A model generated the notes under the pieces. That model was not told the origin of the DNA. It made no database searches and saw only the letters and a program-made list of their open reading frames with translations. A program made the translations under genes and the position numbers. Positions 43,892 to 53,589 of a DNA stretch of 64,000 nt are shown here, piece after piece; position 1 is the stretch's first letter, and each line of letters starts with the position of its first letter. This stretch comes from Saprospiraceae bacterium (GTDB taxonomy: Bacteria > Bacteroidota > Bacteroidia > Chitinophagales > Saprospiraceae): the NCBI GenBank assembly GCA_013214355.1, contig JABSSL010000023.1, positions 1 to 64,000 on the forward strand, written 5' to 3'.

Positions 43892-46330
43892 ATGTGTAAC
43901 CAACGACAAGTACTTCTCGTGGCGATGCTATGGGTGTTGATTGCTAGTATGATGATAAGTCCAAATACCAGCTTTGCCCAGCAAAAGGCGGAAAGTTTTT
44001 TGGATCAGATTCTTCAACAGCGCCCCAGCCTTGCTCACCTTAAGGCGCATGATTTTCCAACTGATAAGACTCAATATTACCGGGATAAGCATTGGCTGGC
44101 CATCAATCCTAACCGAGCCAAGGAAGCCAAAAGTAGCACCCCCTTCCCGTTTACCACTGGAATGTATGATGTTATCTTCCTTGGTGTCGGCGAAAACGAT
44201 GGTGCATCAGCCTATCAGGTGTGGGTGGATGGAGCGGAAATTGGAGCTTTTACCTGTGGGATGAGTAAGCATTCCTTTGAGGAAGGCGTCCTTTTTAGTG
44301 ATCTCTGGGAAAATGTGGAGTTGAAAAAAAGAGCTAGCGTGCAGGTGCAAGCCAAGATCGGGAGTGCCGATGGACAAGAATATAGCCGTGGCCGATGGGC
44401 TGGTTTGATTTTCGCGCCGCAAGGAGAGGGAAGAGCCGTTTTGCAGCAAAGTAGAACCAAAGGGTTTCAACAAAATGTAAATTCCCCTGCGGTGGCAGCA
44501 TCAACGGCTAGACCAAATCAAGACGGGCGTGATGGGGATGGTACCGTTAAGCTAGAAGGTGAGCTAAAGCAATGGCATAAGGTGACCTTGAGCATGGCTG
44601 GTCCTTTTGCCCAGGAAATGCAAGAGGAACCTAATCCCTTTTTGGATTACCGCATGACGGTTCAATTTACCCATGAATCTGGCTCCCCTTCTTACGAGGT
44701 CCCCGGGTATTTTGCTGCTGATGGAAATGCAGCTGAAACCAGTGCTAATGCTGGAAATATCTGGAGGGCTCACCTCTCACCAGATAAAGCCGGAAGATGG
44801 GATTATCAGGTGTCCTTTAGGAGTGGGAAAATGATTGCCCTGACTGAGGTCCCTTGGGCAAATACGTTAGCTACCTATCACAACAAAAAGGGTAGTTTTG
44901 AGGTGGAAGCTACAGATAAAGGGGGGCGAGATTTTCGAGCTAAAGGGAGACTAGAGTACGTTGGTAAACACTTTTTGCAATTTAAAGGAGAGGGTTCCTA
45001 TTTCCTCAAGGCAGGGACAGATGCACCGGAGACTTTACTAGCTTATCAAGACTTTGATGATACCTACACCGCAAAAACTAAATTAAAGACCTGGTCCGCT
45101 CACGAGCAGGATTGGAAAATTGGTGATCCTACTTGGAAAGGCACAAAAGGGAAAGGACTTATTGGAGCCCTGAACTACTTGGCTGGGAAGGGGGCTAATG
45201 CCTTTTCTTTCCTTACTTACAATGCGGGGGGCGATGGCGATAATGTATGGCCCTTTGTAAAGCGAGAAACAAAATACAACTACGACTGCTCTAAACTAGA
45301 TCAATGGCAAATCGTTTTTGATCATGCGCAAAGACTAGGCCTCTACCTCCATTTTAAGTTACAAGAAACGGAGAATGACGATCATACCCACGGTAAAAAG
45401 GCTAGTGTGCCAGCGTCACTCGATGGAGGAGAACTAGGGCCACAACGCAGGCTCTATCTACGTGAATTAATCGCCCGCTATGGCTATCTCTTGGCCTTGA
45501 ATTGGAACTTAGGGGAGGAAAACACTCAGTCTAAGGAGCAGCGACAAGCTATGGCTGCTTACATCAAAAACGTGGATCCTTACGCACACAATATTGTCTT
45601 ACATACCTTTCCAAGACAGCAAAACCAGGTCTACAATCCATTGCTGGGAGATGCATCTGTACTTACTGGGGTCTCTCTCCAAAATGATTGGAAAGCCACG
45701 CACCGCCTCACGCTACAATGGCGGCAGAAATCTGCGGAAGCTGGACGCCCCTGGGTGGTGGCCAATGATGAACAAGGATCGGCAAGCCAAGGAGTACCGC
45801 CAGATCCCGGCTATCAGGGCTATCAGGCCAATCAAATTGCCTACGACCTACACGATATCCGCAAGCAGGTGCTTTGGGGCAACTTTATGGCGGGTGGAGC
45901 TGGGGTGGAGTATTATTTCGGATACAAACTTCCGGAAAATGATCTCATTTGTGAAGACTTCAGAAGCCGGGATCAAACCTGGGATTATTGTCGTATAGCC
46001 CTGGATTTTTTTCATGACCTTTCCATCCCCTTTTGGGAAATGGAAAATCAAAACAAACTAATCGGCAATTCAGAGAATGGCAAAGAGAAAATGTGTTTGG
46101 CTAAAGAGGGAGAAATCTACCTTGTTTATCTTGCATATACCGAAACAACAGAGCTAGATCTCACCGGGGTAAGCGGAAAATTCTCAGTGGAGTGGTTCAA
46201 TCCTCGCAAAGGTGGCGCACTTGGTCGTGGAAAGGTCAAGCGAATAAAAGGCGGGAAGGTGGTTTCCCTGGGGAAAGCGCCCCTAGAGCGAGAGCAGGAT
46301 TGGATGGTCGTGGTCCGGAAGTGGAAGTGA
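43892..46330 (+). CDS. DUF5060-containing glycosidase-like protein
   Basis: An 812-residue secreted protein with a signal peptide (about 1-29). Residues 55-190 are a beta domain of unknown type (FTTGMYDVIFLGVGENDGASAYQVWVDG). The DUF5060 Ig-like domain comes next (about 225-330, VKLEGELKQWHKVTLSMAGPF), then a TIM-barrel of the GH type (350-740, with YFLKAGTDAPETLLAY and the barrel strand ALNWNLGEEN, where the glutamates are candidate catalytic residues) and a C-terminal beta-sandwich of the putative collagen-binding type (VSGKFSVEWFNPRKGG). Enzymes with DUF5060 act on plant or algal polysaccharides. No other carbohydrate enzyme is next to it. Confidence 0.88.
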   Translation: MCNQRQVLLVAMLWVLIASMMISPNTSFAQQKAESFLDQILQQRPSLAHLKAHDFPTDKTQYYRDKHWLAINPNRAKEAKSSTPFPFTTGMYDVIFLGVGENDGASAYQVWVDGAEIGAFTCGMSKHSFEEGVLFSDLWENVELKKRASVQVQAKIGSADGQEYSRGRWAGLIFAPQGEGRAVLQQSRTKGFQQNVNSPAVAASTARPNQDGRDGDGTVKLEGELKQWHKVTLSMAGPFAQEMQEEPNPFLDYRMTVQFTHESGSPSYEVPGYFAADGNAAETSANAGNIWRAHLSPDKAGRWDYQVSFRSGKMIALTEVPWANTLATYHNKKGSFEVEATDKGGRDFRAKGRLEYVGKHFLQFKGEGSYFLKAGTDAPETLLAYQDFDDTYTAKTKLKTWSAHEQDWKIGDPTWKGTKGKGLIGALNYLAGKGANAFSFLTYNAGGDGDNVWPFVKRETKYNYDCSKLDQWQIVFDHAQRLGLYLHFKLQETENDDHTHGKKASVPASLDGGELGPQRRLYLRELIARYGYLLALNWNLGEENTQSKEQRQAMAAYIKNVDPYAHNIVLHTFPRQQNQVYNPLLGDASVLTGVSLQNDWKATHRLTLQWRQKSAEAGRPWVVANDEQGSASQGVPPDPGYQGYQANQIAYDLHDIRKQVLWGNFMAGGAGVEYYFGYKLPENDLICEDFRSRDQTWDYCRIALDFFHDLSIPFWEMENQNKLIGNSENGKEKMCLAKEGEIYLVYLAYTETTELDLTGVSGKFSVEWFNPRKGGALGRGKVKRIKGGKVVSLGKAPLEREQDWMVVVRKWK

Positions 46331-46339
46331 TAGTTGTCT

Positions 46340-47767
46340 TTATTGACGATGATACAGGTGAAACCGCTGGGTGCCGTCTATCACTTTGGTAAAATCAGGA
46401 GGCTCTAAATGGTCTTTTTCTCCATCGAGGATAAGGTAATCGTAGTCAAAACTACTCGTATCAATATTGATCTCGTACTTGCGGTAGAGGTAGCCAACTA
46501 ATTGCGCTGTATAGGCTTTTGCACCTACGGTAGTACCTTCGGGAACAATGGCTCCGATTTTTTCAATATCAGGTAAACTTACCTTATCCCGATTTGAGAT
46601 CGTGCCCACTTTTGTAATCGTAAAAATTATCCCTCCCACCAAGGCAAAAGATAAAACCAGCTGAATTTTTCTAAGTAGGCGCGGCTTCTCTTCCAGCGCC
46701 TGGAGGTATTTCATTACGATGGGCGCAGTAAGAGTAGCCATGGACAAGGCAAAAAATGGAATGGCCGGTAATAGGTAGTAGAATGACTGTTTGGGGGATA
46801 TCATTAAAGGGAAAGAGGCTGAAACCCCAATTAAGGCATAGAATAAAGCGAGCCGAGTCGTCCGATTTATTTGGTACTTACCTTTCTGCCTGTAAGAAGC
46901 ATAAAGCAATAAACCCGTTAGGATTAAGCTTGGTATGGAAACCTCAAATAGACGTTTAATAATATAGAATCGACTATCGCGATGATGATAGGTGGTACGC
47001 TCCGCATTAATGCTAGCAAATACCTGGCTATCTATATATTTTCCCAGGCCCTCTAAGGCCATAGCGTCAGTTAAGAGGATTATATAACTTATCACGAGCA
47101 GTGCTAGCAAGATCAACGACTTGAAGGTCATTTGTAAGAAGGAGGTAGAACGGAAAACTACCCAATGCAGAAATAGTAGGGCTAATGGAAAAAGACCGAC
47201 TAGACCTTTGCATAAGGTAGCACCAACTAGCGCTAATCCTCCCAATCCCAAAAAGAATATAGATTGTGGCAAGCTTTGTTTTTCCATCGCCATCCAAAGG
47301 AAATAGGAAGAGGCAAGGGTAAAGACCCCCATGGTGGTTTCCAATACATTACCCGGGTAGAAGAAGTAGATGACCTCATTAAGCAACCAAAAGATTATAG
47401 GGAGTCGCCACAAAGCAGCCAAGGCGGAGTCCTGTTCAAATCCTTTTTTCCAAATTCGAACAATTAGCCAAGCAGATAATAAAAATATAGAGAATGCATA
47501 AAGCCGTTCTACAATAATACTCCCTCCAAGAACACTGAAGAAAAGGGATTGGATGCCAAATACTAAGGGAGGGTGTTCGTGAAAGGAAGGGAAAATAGTC
47601 GTTGTCAGTTGCGGCGTCCAAAAACTTCCGATGCCGTTGGCTAGATTTTTAGAGATGCAAGCGTACCAAATACCGTCATTGTACATACTTTTCTGAACAA
47701 AAAAGGGAGCAGCGCAAAAGAAAAAAAGGGTAAGCCCAAAGAGCAGTGTAAGTCGACTTTTTGCCAT
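46340..47767 (-). CDS. GT39-like membrane glycosyltransferase (ArnT/PMT type)
   Basis: A 475-residue inner-membrane protein with about eleven membrane segments, using a lipid-linked sugar donor in the manner of dolichyl-phosphate mannosyltransferases and ArnT. After a first membrane segment (LTLLFGLTLFFFCAAPFFV) comes the periplasmic loop with the Asp of MYNDGIWYA, which takes the place of the catalytic DE/ED in the family. A start at 47767 is chosen because it gives a normal N-terminus; an upstream start 13 codons away is possible. It converges with the DUF5060 gene, with only 9 bases between the stop codons. Donor and acceptor are unknown. Confidence 0.82.
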   Translation of the reverse strand: MAKSRLTLLFGLTLFFFCAAPFFVQKSMYNDGIWYACISKNLANGIGSFWTPQLTTTIFPSFHEHPPLVFGIQSLFFSVLGGSIIVERLYAFSIFLLSAWLIVRIWKKGFEQDSALAALWRLPIIFWLLNEVIYFFYPGNVLETTMGVFTLASSYFLWMAMEKQSLPQSIFFLGLGGLALVGATLCKGLVGLFPLALLFLHWVVFRSTSFLQMTFKSLILLALLVISYIILLTDAMALEGLGKYIDSQVFASINAERTTYHHRDSRFYIIKRLFEVSIPSLILTGLLLYASYRQKGKYQINRTTRLALFYALIGVSASFPLMISPKQSFYYLLPAIPFFALSMATLTAPIVMKYLQALEEKPRLLRKIQLVLSFALVGGIIFTITKVGTISNRDKVSLPDIEKIGAIVPEGTTVGAKAYTAQLVGYLYRKYEINIDTSSFDYDYLILDGEKDHLEPPDFTKVIDGTQRFHLYHRQ

Positions 47768-48255
47768 GTCATACAAGCTTAGCACTATACCTGTAGCTAG
47801 TAGCAAGCGCTAAAGGTTTTTAGCAGTTTTGTTGATAAAGACCATGAGATCAGCTACAAGTATAGAAAAAAGCTAGTACTTAGCCATTTTAAGGCTTAAG
47901 GAGTTTTTCTCTTCCGCAGGAGTAATTCTAGACCCGAACCTTTCGTTAAACTGTATGGTAGCCTACTTGGAGGAAGCAAGCTATAAATAAATATATCCAC
48001 TAATCTTCTTAATTTTGGCATCGCAATTACCAAAGGGCTACTCCAAAACCTCCCAGAATCTCTTCGGCATGGGGATGGGAAGGTAGCTTTGGAATTGTCC
48101 CCCTGAATATAATCCTACCAATTCTTTGGAAAAGGTAGTCCATTATTGCAACAATACATGCGTTAAATGGTCAAAGAAGGGGGAGTGTAGAATTAATGGA
48201 TGTGCTCATCCGTCGTCCTTTGCCCATTTGCAAGAGAAACAGTAAACCCTGGACC
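47768..48255. other. gene-free stretch upstream of the large repeat protein
   Basis: About 490 bases with no reading frame. Two -7-like motifs on the plus strand, TAATTTTG (48010-48017) and TAGCTTTG (48084-48091), could serve the large repeat protein, but neither has a clear TTG about 20 bases upstream. Confidence 0.4.
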
Positions 48256-51200
48256 ATGAACTTTAACAGATATCTACTTACACACAGCCTTTTCTTGATT
48301 TCCGTTCTTTTCACACCCTTACTTGCACAGACAACGTGGGTGGTTAATACCGTTGATGATAATGATGATGGGACCTGTGATGCCACCCATTGTAGCCTAC
48401 GGGAAGCCATAGATGCCAGTAATGCAAATGCTGGGGCAGATATCATTACTTTTAATATTGGTGGAGCAGGCCCCTTTGTCATAGAACCGGTCACACCCCT
48501 ACCTGTACTTACGGATCCACAGACCACAATTGATGGAACGACCCAGCCCGCCTATACCTTGGGGGATATTGTGATTGATGGTACCAATACCGCCCCTTTG
48601 TCACACGGTTTAAACCTAGCAGCGAGCAATACCGAGGTGTATGGAATGAAAGTGGTCAACTTTGATGAAAGTAATAATGCTGGGATTTTTGTGGCTGCCA
48701 ATAACCAGTTGTCAGATATAGTGATAGGTGGCCCAGGCCGGGGAAACATCATTGGAGGGAGTCACCAAGGGATTTTTGTAAGCTTCATATCCGACTGTAA
48801 TAACATTACTATTCAATCTAATTATATCGGTGTCGACCCTAGTGCGGGTATGGCCAACATTGGAAATACGATCAATGGCGTGGTGATTATGCAAGGGGTT
48901 TGTACCAATGTATTGATTGGAGGAGATGCGACCTTAGGGGAAGGAAACGTGATTGGATTCAATAGTGACGGTATTCGAATTAGGGTGGAAGGTGTAGTGG
49001 TACAAGGGAATGCCATTGGAACGGACCCTGCCGGCACGATGGACCTGGGGAATACAGGATTTGGTGTTAATCTAGATGATCAACCTGGAACACCAAATAA
49101 CTGCCTCATTGGGGGGCCAGGAGAGGGACTAGGAAATTTGATTGCTTACAATAATGTAGGGATCTTTAAATTTCCTACTGGCACAGTCAACCGATTTCAG
49201 CGCAACGGATTTTTCTGTAATGGGGCAGGAATCCTTTATCAAAGTAGTACGACTAATGGAACGGCGCCTCCTGCCATCCTCTGCGTTAGCACCGGACTAG
49301 TAGAAGGTAAAGCAGCCCCGAATACAGTGGTGGAAGTGTTTCAGGTAGATAATGCAGATTGTCCTAACAATAATGCTTGTCAAGGGCGATTTTATTTAGG
49401 TGAAACAATAACGGATGCGAATGGCGATTGGTCGGTACCCATCGATTTGAATGTGGGGGATGTGGTCGGAGCTACGGCTACCGATCTGTCTGATAATACC
49501 TCGCCCTTTGGTAACTGTACCATTATTCAAAATGAATTGGTTGCTGTGGCTGAGAACCCTGGCCCATTTTGTTTTGGATCACCAATCGAATTGCAAGGAA
49601 GTGAGACTACCGGCCAAGCTGGCTTAACTTTCACTTGGACCGGCCCCAATAACTATACTTCCACAGGGCAAAGCCCCAATGATGCTACGGAGGCAGGTAC
49701 CTACGTATTAGAAGTTACCGACAATACCTGTGGACGGTCTGTCGATTCGACGGTTGTTGAGGTCTTAGCTGCCATCACCTCGACTATTGGAGATGATCCA
49801 TCCGAAATATTGTGTCCCACGGAATCTATTGTGATCAATGGGACAACTTATGATATCAATAATCCAACTGGAACGGAAAGTATGCCAGGGCAAGGGGGCG
49901 CATGTGATACCATCGTCACCGTACAGCTTCAATTCCATCCGGAAGCTCGAGGTACATTGAATCCCTCTGTTTGTGAAGGCCAATCTTTCTCCTTCAATGG
50001 AACCGATTATGATGCTGCTAACCCTTCCGGAACAGAGGTTTTGAGTGGTGCTGCTGCCAACGGCTGTGATAGTATTGTGGATGTCACCTTAACATTCATT
50101 CCTTCAGCTCAAGGTGTTTTCAATACTACCATCTGTCCTGGTGCAAGCCTGGTATTTAATGGCACAACTTATGATGAGAATAACCCTACCGGAGTGGAAA
50201 CTTTAATGGGGCAAGCGGCTAACGGTTGTGATAGCGTAGTAACGGTGACCGTGGATTTCTTCCCCGTGGCTATGGGCGTATTTGAACCGGAAGTATGTGA
50301 AGGGCAAAGCATCACCTTTAACGGAACGGTATATGATGAAAACAATAATTCAGGAACAGAGACTTTAGTCGGTCAAGCGGTCAATGGCTGTGATAGCGTG
50401 GTAACGGTGACCCTTAGCTTTCTTCCTTCAGCTCAAGGTAACTTTGAAACAACCATCTGTGAGAATGAAAGTATTGTTTTTAATGGTACCACCTATGACA
50501 TTAATAATACCACTGGCTCGGAAGTGCTAGCCGGGCAGGCCGCGAATGGCTGTGATAGTATTGTAGAAGTGAATATTAATTTTTTCCCTCCCGCTGTCGG
50601 TAACTTCACCACTACAATTTGTGAGACGGAAGAGATTGTATTTAACGGTACTACCTACGATATCAACAATAGCTCAGGTACGGAGATGTTAACGGGACAA
50701 GGGGCGAATGGCTGTGATAGTTTAGTCAATGTACAAATCAATTTCTTTCCACTGGCTCAAGGAAATCTAGACTTAACGATTTGTGAGACGGAAGATTTTA
50801 CCTTTAACGGTACTATTTATAATATTAATAACCCCAGTGGTACGGAAACCTTAACGGGGCAAGCGGCCAATGGCTGTGATAGCTTGGTATCCGTAAACCT
50901 CAGCTTTTTCCCGCCGGCGACCGGTGACTTTGAGACCACGATCTGCGAAACGGATAATATCGTCTTTAATGGAACGATCTATGACATTAATAATGCTACT
51001 GGTACAGAGACGCTAGCTGGGCAGGCCGCGAATGGTTGTGACAGTATTGTTAATGTTCAGGTTAATTTCTTTCCGACAGCGATAGGGGACTTTGAGACTA
51101 CGATTTGTGAAACCGGCAATATCGTCTTTAATGGAACAACCTATGATATCAATAATACTACTGGGACAGAGACCCTAGTAGGTCAGGCCGCCAATGGTTG

Positions 51201-52821
51201 TGATAGTATAGTGAATGTTCAGATCAATTTCTTTCCGCCTGCAGAGGGAAGTTTGGCAGTGACGATCTGCGAAGGGGAAAACTTCCTGTTTAATGGCACC
51301 ACCTACGATGCCAATAATACCAGCGGTACGGAAACATTGGTAGGGCAATCTGCCAATGGCTGTGATAGTATCGTCACTGTAAATATTGACTTCTTTCCAC
51401 CTGCTATCGGTGATTTCAATACAGAAATCTGCCCTGGCAGTAATATCGTGTTTAATGGTACCACTTACGATGAGAATAATACCAATGGAACAGAGATCCT
51501 GACTGGCCAATCTGTTAATGGTTGTGACAGTATAGTAAATGTAAGCATTACCTTTTCTGCTCCGGTTGTTTCCCTAATCGAAGAAACTTTTTGTTCGGGT
51601 GCTGTGCTGACCGTCAATGGTACCGATTATAACGAAAATAATCCCTCCGGAACAGAAGTACTCCCAGGGGCTGCCGCGAATGGTTGTGATAGTACGATAC
51701 AGATCAACTTACAGTTCATTACCACGGTGGAAGTAGATCGAGTAGAGACCCTATGCCCTGGGGAATCCATCACGGTTAATGGAGTGATTTACGACGAGAA
51801 TAATCCCTCGGGGACGGAGCTTATTCCTGGAGGCGGAGGAATCTGCGATAGCTTAATCACTGTCGATCTTTCCTTTTTTCCAGTGGCGACGGGCAATCTG
51901 AATCTAACGATTTGCCCAGATAGTGAGGTTAATATTAACGGTACGATCTACGATATCAATAATCCAAGTGGGGTAGAGACATTAGCTAATGCCAGCGTGA
52001 ATGGCTGCGATTCTATCCTTAATGTGCAATTGACTTTTGAGGCCTTGACGGCTAATTTGAAGGCGTTCCCCCCAACCTGCTTTGGCGAAAGTAATGGTAC
52101 GATTAATATAGAGTCACTAACGGGAGGTCAAGGACCATATCGAATTGCTCTAATGGATGGCAATTTTGAACCGGTTACGAGTCTTCCCTATAATTTTGGC
52201 TCGCTGCCAGCTGGTGACTATCAGGTGCGTATACGGGATGTCAATGATTGTGAGTTTACGCAAGCAGTTACCATTCCTACACCTGTAGACCTTCAAGTGA
52301 GTTTAGGCGAAGATGTATCGATCCGGTTGGGTGATAGTGTACAGTTGCAAGCCATCACTAACCTTGATGGCGTACAGGTATCCTGGGATCCTAGTATGGA
52401 TTTGAGCTGTGCGGATTGCCTAGAGCCAATTGCCAAGCCATTAGCTACCACCATCTATACGGTCACCGTTAGTAATAATGGAGATTGTGCTACTTCCGAT
52501 GATATTAGGATCATTGTTGATCCCGATCCACCTGTGTACATGGCTAATGCCTTTAGTCCCAATGGGGATGGTGTGAACGATTTCTTCACCGTCCAGGCCG
52601 ATGGGATTTTACAAAACATCCAATACTTTGGCATATTCGATAGATGGGGAAATCTGATTTTTGAACGTAATAATTTTGCCCCAAATACCCAGGAAAATAG
52701 CTGGGACGGAACCTATCGATTACAAGAAGCTCCGGTAGGCGTCTATGTTTATTTCGTAGAAATCTTACAGCCTAATGGACGTCTATTCAAGATCACGGGT
52801 GATGTGCTCTTGAATAGATAG
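48256..52821 (+). CDS. giant secreted repeat protein with CHU_C (T9SS) sorting domain
   Basis: A 1521-residue surface or secreted protein. A signal peptide (about 1-25, start chosen at 48256) is followed by the CSLREA motif DATHCSLREAIDAS, a parallel beta-helix region rich in Asn/Gly (about 70-380, PNNCLIGGPGEGLGNLIAYN and similar), a short PKD/Ig-like part, 14 tandem Cys-containing repeats of about 54 residues, a SprB-type repeat (PPTCFGESNGTINIESLTGG), a second Ig-like domain, and the gliding-motility-type C-terminal domain (ANAFSPNGDGVNDFFTVQ to KITGDVLLN), which directs export and sorting by the type IX system. Adhesion or surface-binding is likely for the head domain. No paired gene is close. 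The head of the repeat array is marked separately. Confidence 0.92.
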   Translation: MNFNRYLLTHSLFLISVLFTPLLAQTTWVVNTVDDNDDGTCDATHCSLREAIDASNANAGADIITFNIGGAGPFVIEPVTPLPVLTDPQTTIDGTTQPAYTLGDIVIDGTNTAPLSHGLNLAASNTEVYGMKVVNFDESNNAGIFVAANNQLSDIVIGGPGRGNIIGGSHQGIFVSFISDCNNITIQSNYIGVDPSAGMANIGNTINGVVIMQGVCTNVLIGGDATLGEGNVIGFNSDGIRIRVEGVVVQGNAIGTDPAGTMDLGNTGFGVNLDDQPGTPNNCLIGGPGEGLGNLIAYNNVGIFKFPTGTVNRFQRNGFFCNGAGILYQSSTTNGTAPPAILCVSTGLVEGKAAPNTVVEVFQVDNADCPNNNACQGRFYLGETITDANGDWSVPIDLNVGDVVGATATDLSDNTSPFGNCTIIQNELVAVAENPGPFCFGSPIELQGSETTGQAGLTFTWTGPNNYTSTGQSPNDATEAGTYVLEVTDNTCGRSVDSTVVEVLAAITSTIGDDPSEILCPTESIVINGTTYDINNPTGTESMPGQGGACDTIVTVQLQFHPEARGTLNPSVCEGQSFSFNGTDYDAANPSGTEVLSGAAANGCDSIVDVTLTFIPSAQGVFNTTICPGASLVFNGTTYDENNPTGVETLMGQAANGCDSVVTVTVDFFPVAMGVFEPEVCEGQSITFNGTVYDENNNSGTETLVGQAVNGCDSVVTVTLSFLPSAQGNFETTICENESIVFNGTTYDINNTTGSEVLAGQAANGCDSIVEVNINFFPPAVGNFTTTICETEEIVFNGTTYDINNSSGTEMLTGQGANGCDSLVNVQINFFPLAQGNLDLTICETEDFTFNGTIYNINNPSGTETLTGQAANGCDSLVSVNLSFFPPATGDFETTICETDNIVFNGTIYDINNATGTETLAGQAANGCDSIVNVQVNFFPTAIGDFETTICETGNIVFNGTTYDINNTTGTETLVGQAANGCDSIVNVQINFFPPAEGSLAVTICEGENFLFNGTTYDANNTSGTETLVGQSANGCDSIVTVNIDFFPPAIGDFNTEICPGSNIVFNGTTYDENNTNGTEILTGQSVNGCDSIVNVSITFSAPVVSLIEETFCSGAVLTVNGTDYNENNPSGTEVLPGAAANGCDSTIQINLQFITTVEVDRVETLCPGESITVNGVIYDENNPSGTELIPGGGGICDSLITVDLSFFPVATGNLNLTICPDSEVNINGTIYDINNPSGVETLANASVNGCDSILNVQLTFEALTANLKAFPPTCFGESNGTINIESLTGGQGPYRIALMDGNFEPVTSLPYNFGSLPAGDYQVRIRDVNDCEFTQAVTIPTPVDLQVSLGEDVSIRLGDSVQLQAITNLDGVQVSWDPSMDLSCADCLEPIAKPLATTIYTVTVSNNGDCATSDDIRIIVDPDPPVYMANAFSPNGDGVNDFFTVQADGILQNIQYFGIFDRWGNLIFERNNFAPNTQENSWDGTYRLQEAPVGVYVYFVEILQPNGRLFKITGDVLLNR
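49807..52071 (+). repeat. 14 tandem coding repeats of about 162 bases
   Basis: Fourteen units, each 53 or 54 residues, follow the pattern C-x2-x3-I/F-x-FNGT-x-YD-x-NN-x-SGTE-x-L-x-GQ-x-ANGCDS-x-V, then a strand pair ending FFP. The middle units (about 5 to 10) are close to one another (ICETE-type heads and AANGCDSIVNV cores), while units 1, 2 and 11 to 14 are more diverged. Each unit has two conserved cysteines, at the head and in NGCDS, which could form a disulfide. The like middle units suggest recent duplication or gene conversion. Confidence 0.92.
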
Positions 52822-52842
52822 TTGCTTTAGTTAACCCGGCTA

Positions 52843-52890
52843 GACATCCGAAGTTTCCCTAAGGTCAGCTGCTGCCAAACTTCGGATGTC
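52843..52890. terminator. hairpin after the giant repeat protein
   Basis: GACATCCGAAGTTT (52843-52856) and AAACTTCGGATGTC (52877-52890) form a perfect 14-base stem with a 20-base loop, followed by CTTCC on the plus strand. It lies between two converging genes and may serve both. Confidence 0.6.
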
Positions 52891-52987
52891 CTTCCTACCA
52901 ACCAAGTCAGGCCCGAGACGCCCACGCCACGCCGGTGCTGAGCTCCGCCCACCAACTCACACCGCAAGCCACGCCCGCACAGATCAC

Positions 52988-53575
52988 TTACAAATACGCC
53001 CGCAACGTAATCGAAATACGCTTCCCTCCATACTTCTTAAAATGTGGCACCTCATGCGTCCATCGCATATTCGTATCCCAAGGTACGACTACGACATCGC
53101 CGTGTCGAACGGTGAGATCCTTGTACCCTTTTTGTTTCCAAGGCCGCATGCGAAAGATTCTTTCCTGACCCACAGAAATAGTCACGGTCGGGCTGTCTGG
53201 GTGCAGGTCCCTCGTGTCGTCTCGGTGGGCACCAATGTAATGCGACTGTGCGCCATCATACCAGTTGAGTAAAAGGCCATTCAGTCGTGGATCGATATGT
53301 CTTTGCGACCAATCTAGGAAAGGCTGTAACTCAGCAGTGATCGCTATGGCGTTGTTCTTGGAGCCCGTATACCGATAATTCTTACCGTAGGCCTGTTGCC
53401 AGCGTGGAGTTTTAACCCATTTGCCATGCATCCGGATCTCGTGAAAGTCATCGGGATGGGAATCCCATAGAGCTTGAAAAGAAGCCTGATCCAAACGGAA
53501 TAGCTCGACCCTGGATGAGAGATATATGAAATACCGATCATCCAAGGCGATTTCGTCAAAGAGCGTTTTATCCAT
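52988..53575 (-). CDS. AlkB-like Fe(II)/2-oxoglutarate dioxygenase
   Basis: A 195-residue oxygenase of the AlkB/ALKBH type. It binds Fe(II) with His117 and Asp119 (GAHRDD) and His174 (WTHEV) and holds 2-oxoglutarate with the Arg of KRISITLR (Arg186/Arg192). These enzymes usually remove alkyl groups from DNA or RNA bases; some act on other substrates. The N-terminus has the nucleotide-recognition-like YFIYLSSRVELFRLDQASF. It begins 14 bases after the Gfo/Idh/MocA gene ends, so it is downstream in that transcript. The pairing is unusual, and a metabolic role cannot be ruled out. Confidence 0.92.
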   Translation of the reverse strand: MDKTLFDEIALDDRYFIYLSSRVELFRLDQASFQALWDSHPDDFHEIRMHGKWVKTPRWQQAYGKNYRYTGSKNNAIAITAELQPFLDWSQRHIDPRLNGLLLNWYDGAQSHYIGAHRDDTRDLHPDSPTVTISVGQERIFRMRPWKQKGYKDLTVRHGDVVVVPWDTNMRWTHEVPHFKKYGGKRISITLRAYL

Positions 53576-53589
53576 GTAAGAGCATTTAG

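Noticed and set aside
49807..52071. Regular 162-base periodicity that could be taken for a CRISPR array or satellite
   Set aside because: The units are in frame, translate to conserved 54-residue repeats and sit inside one secreted protein.
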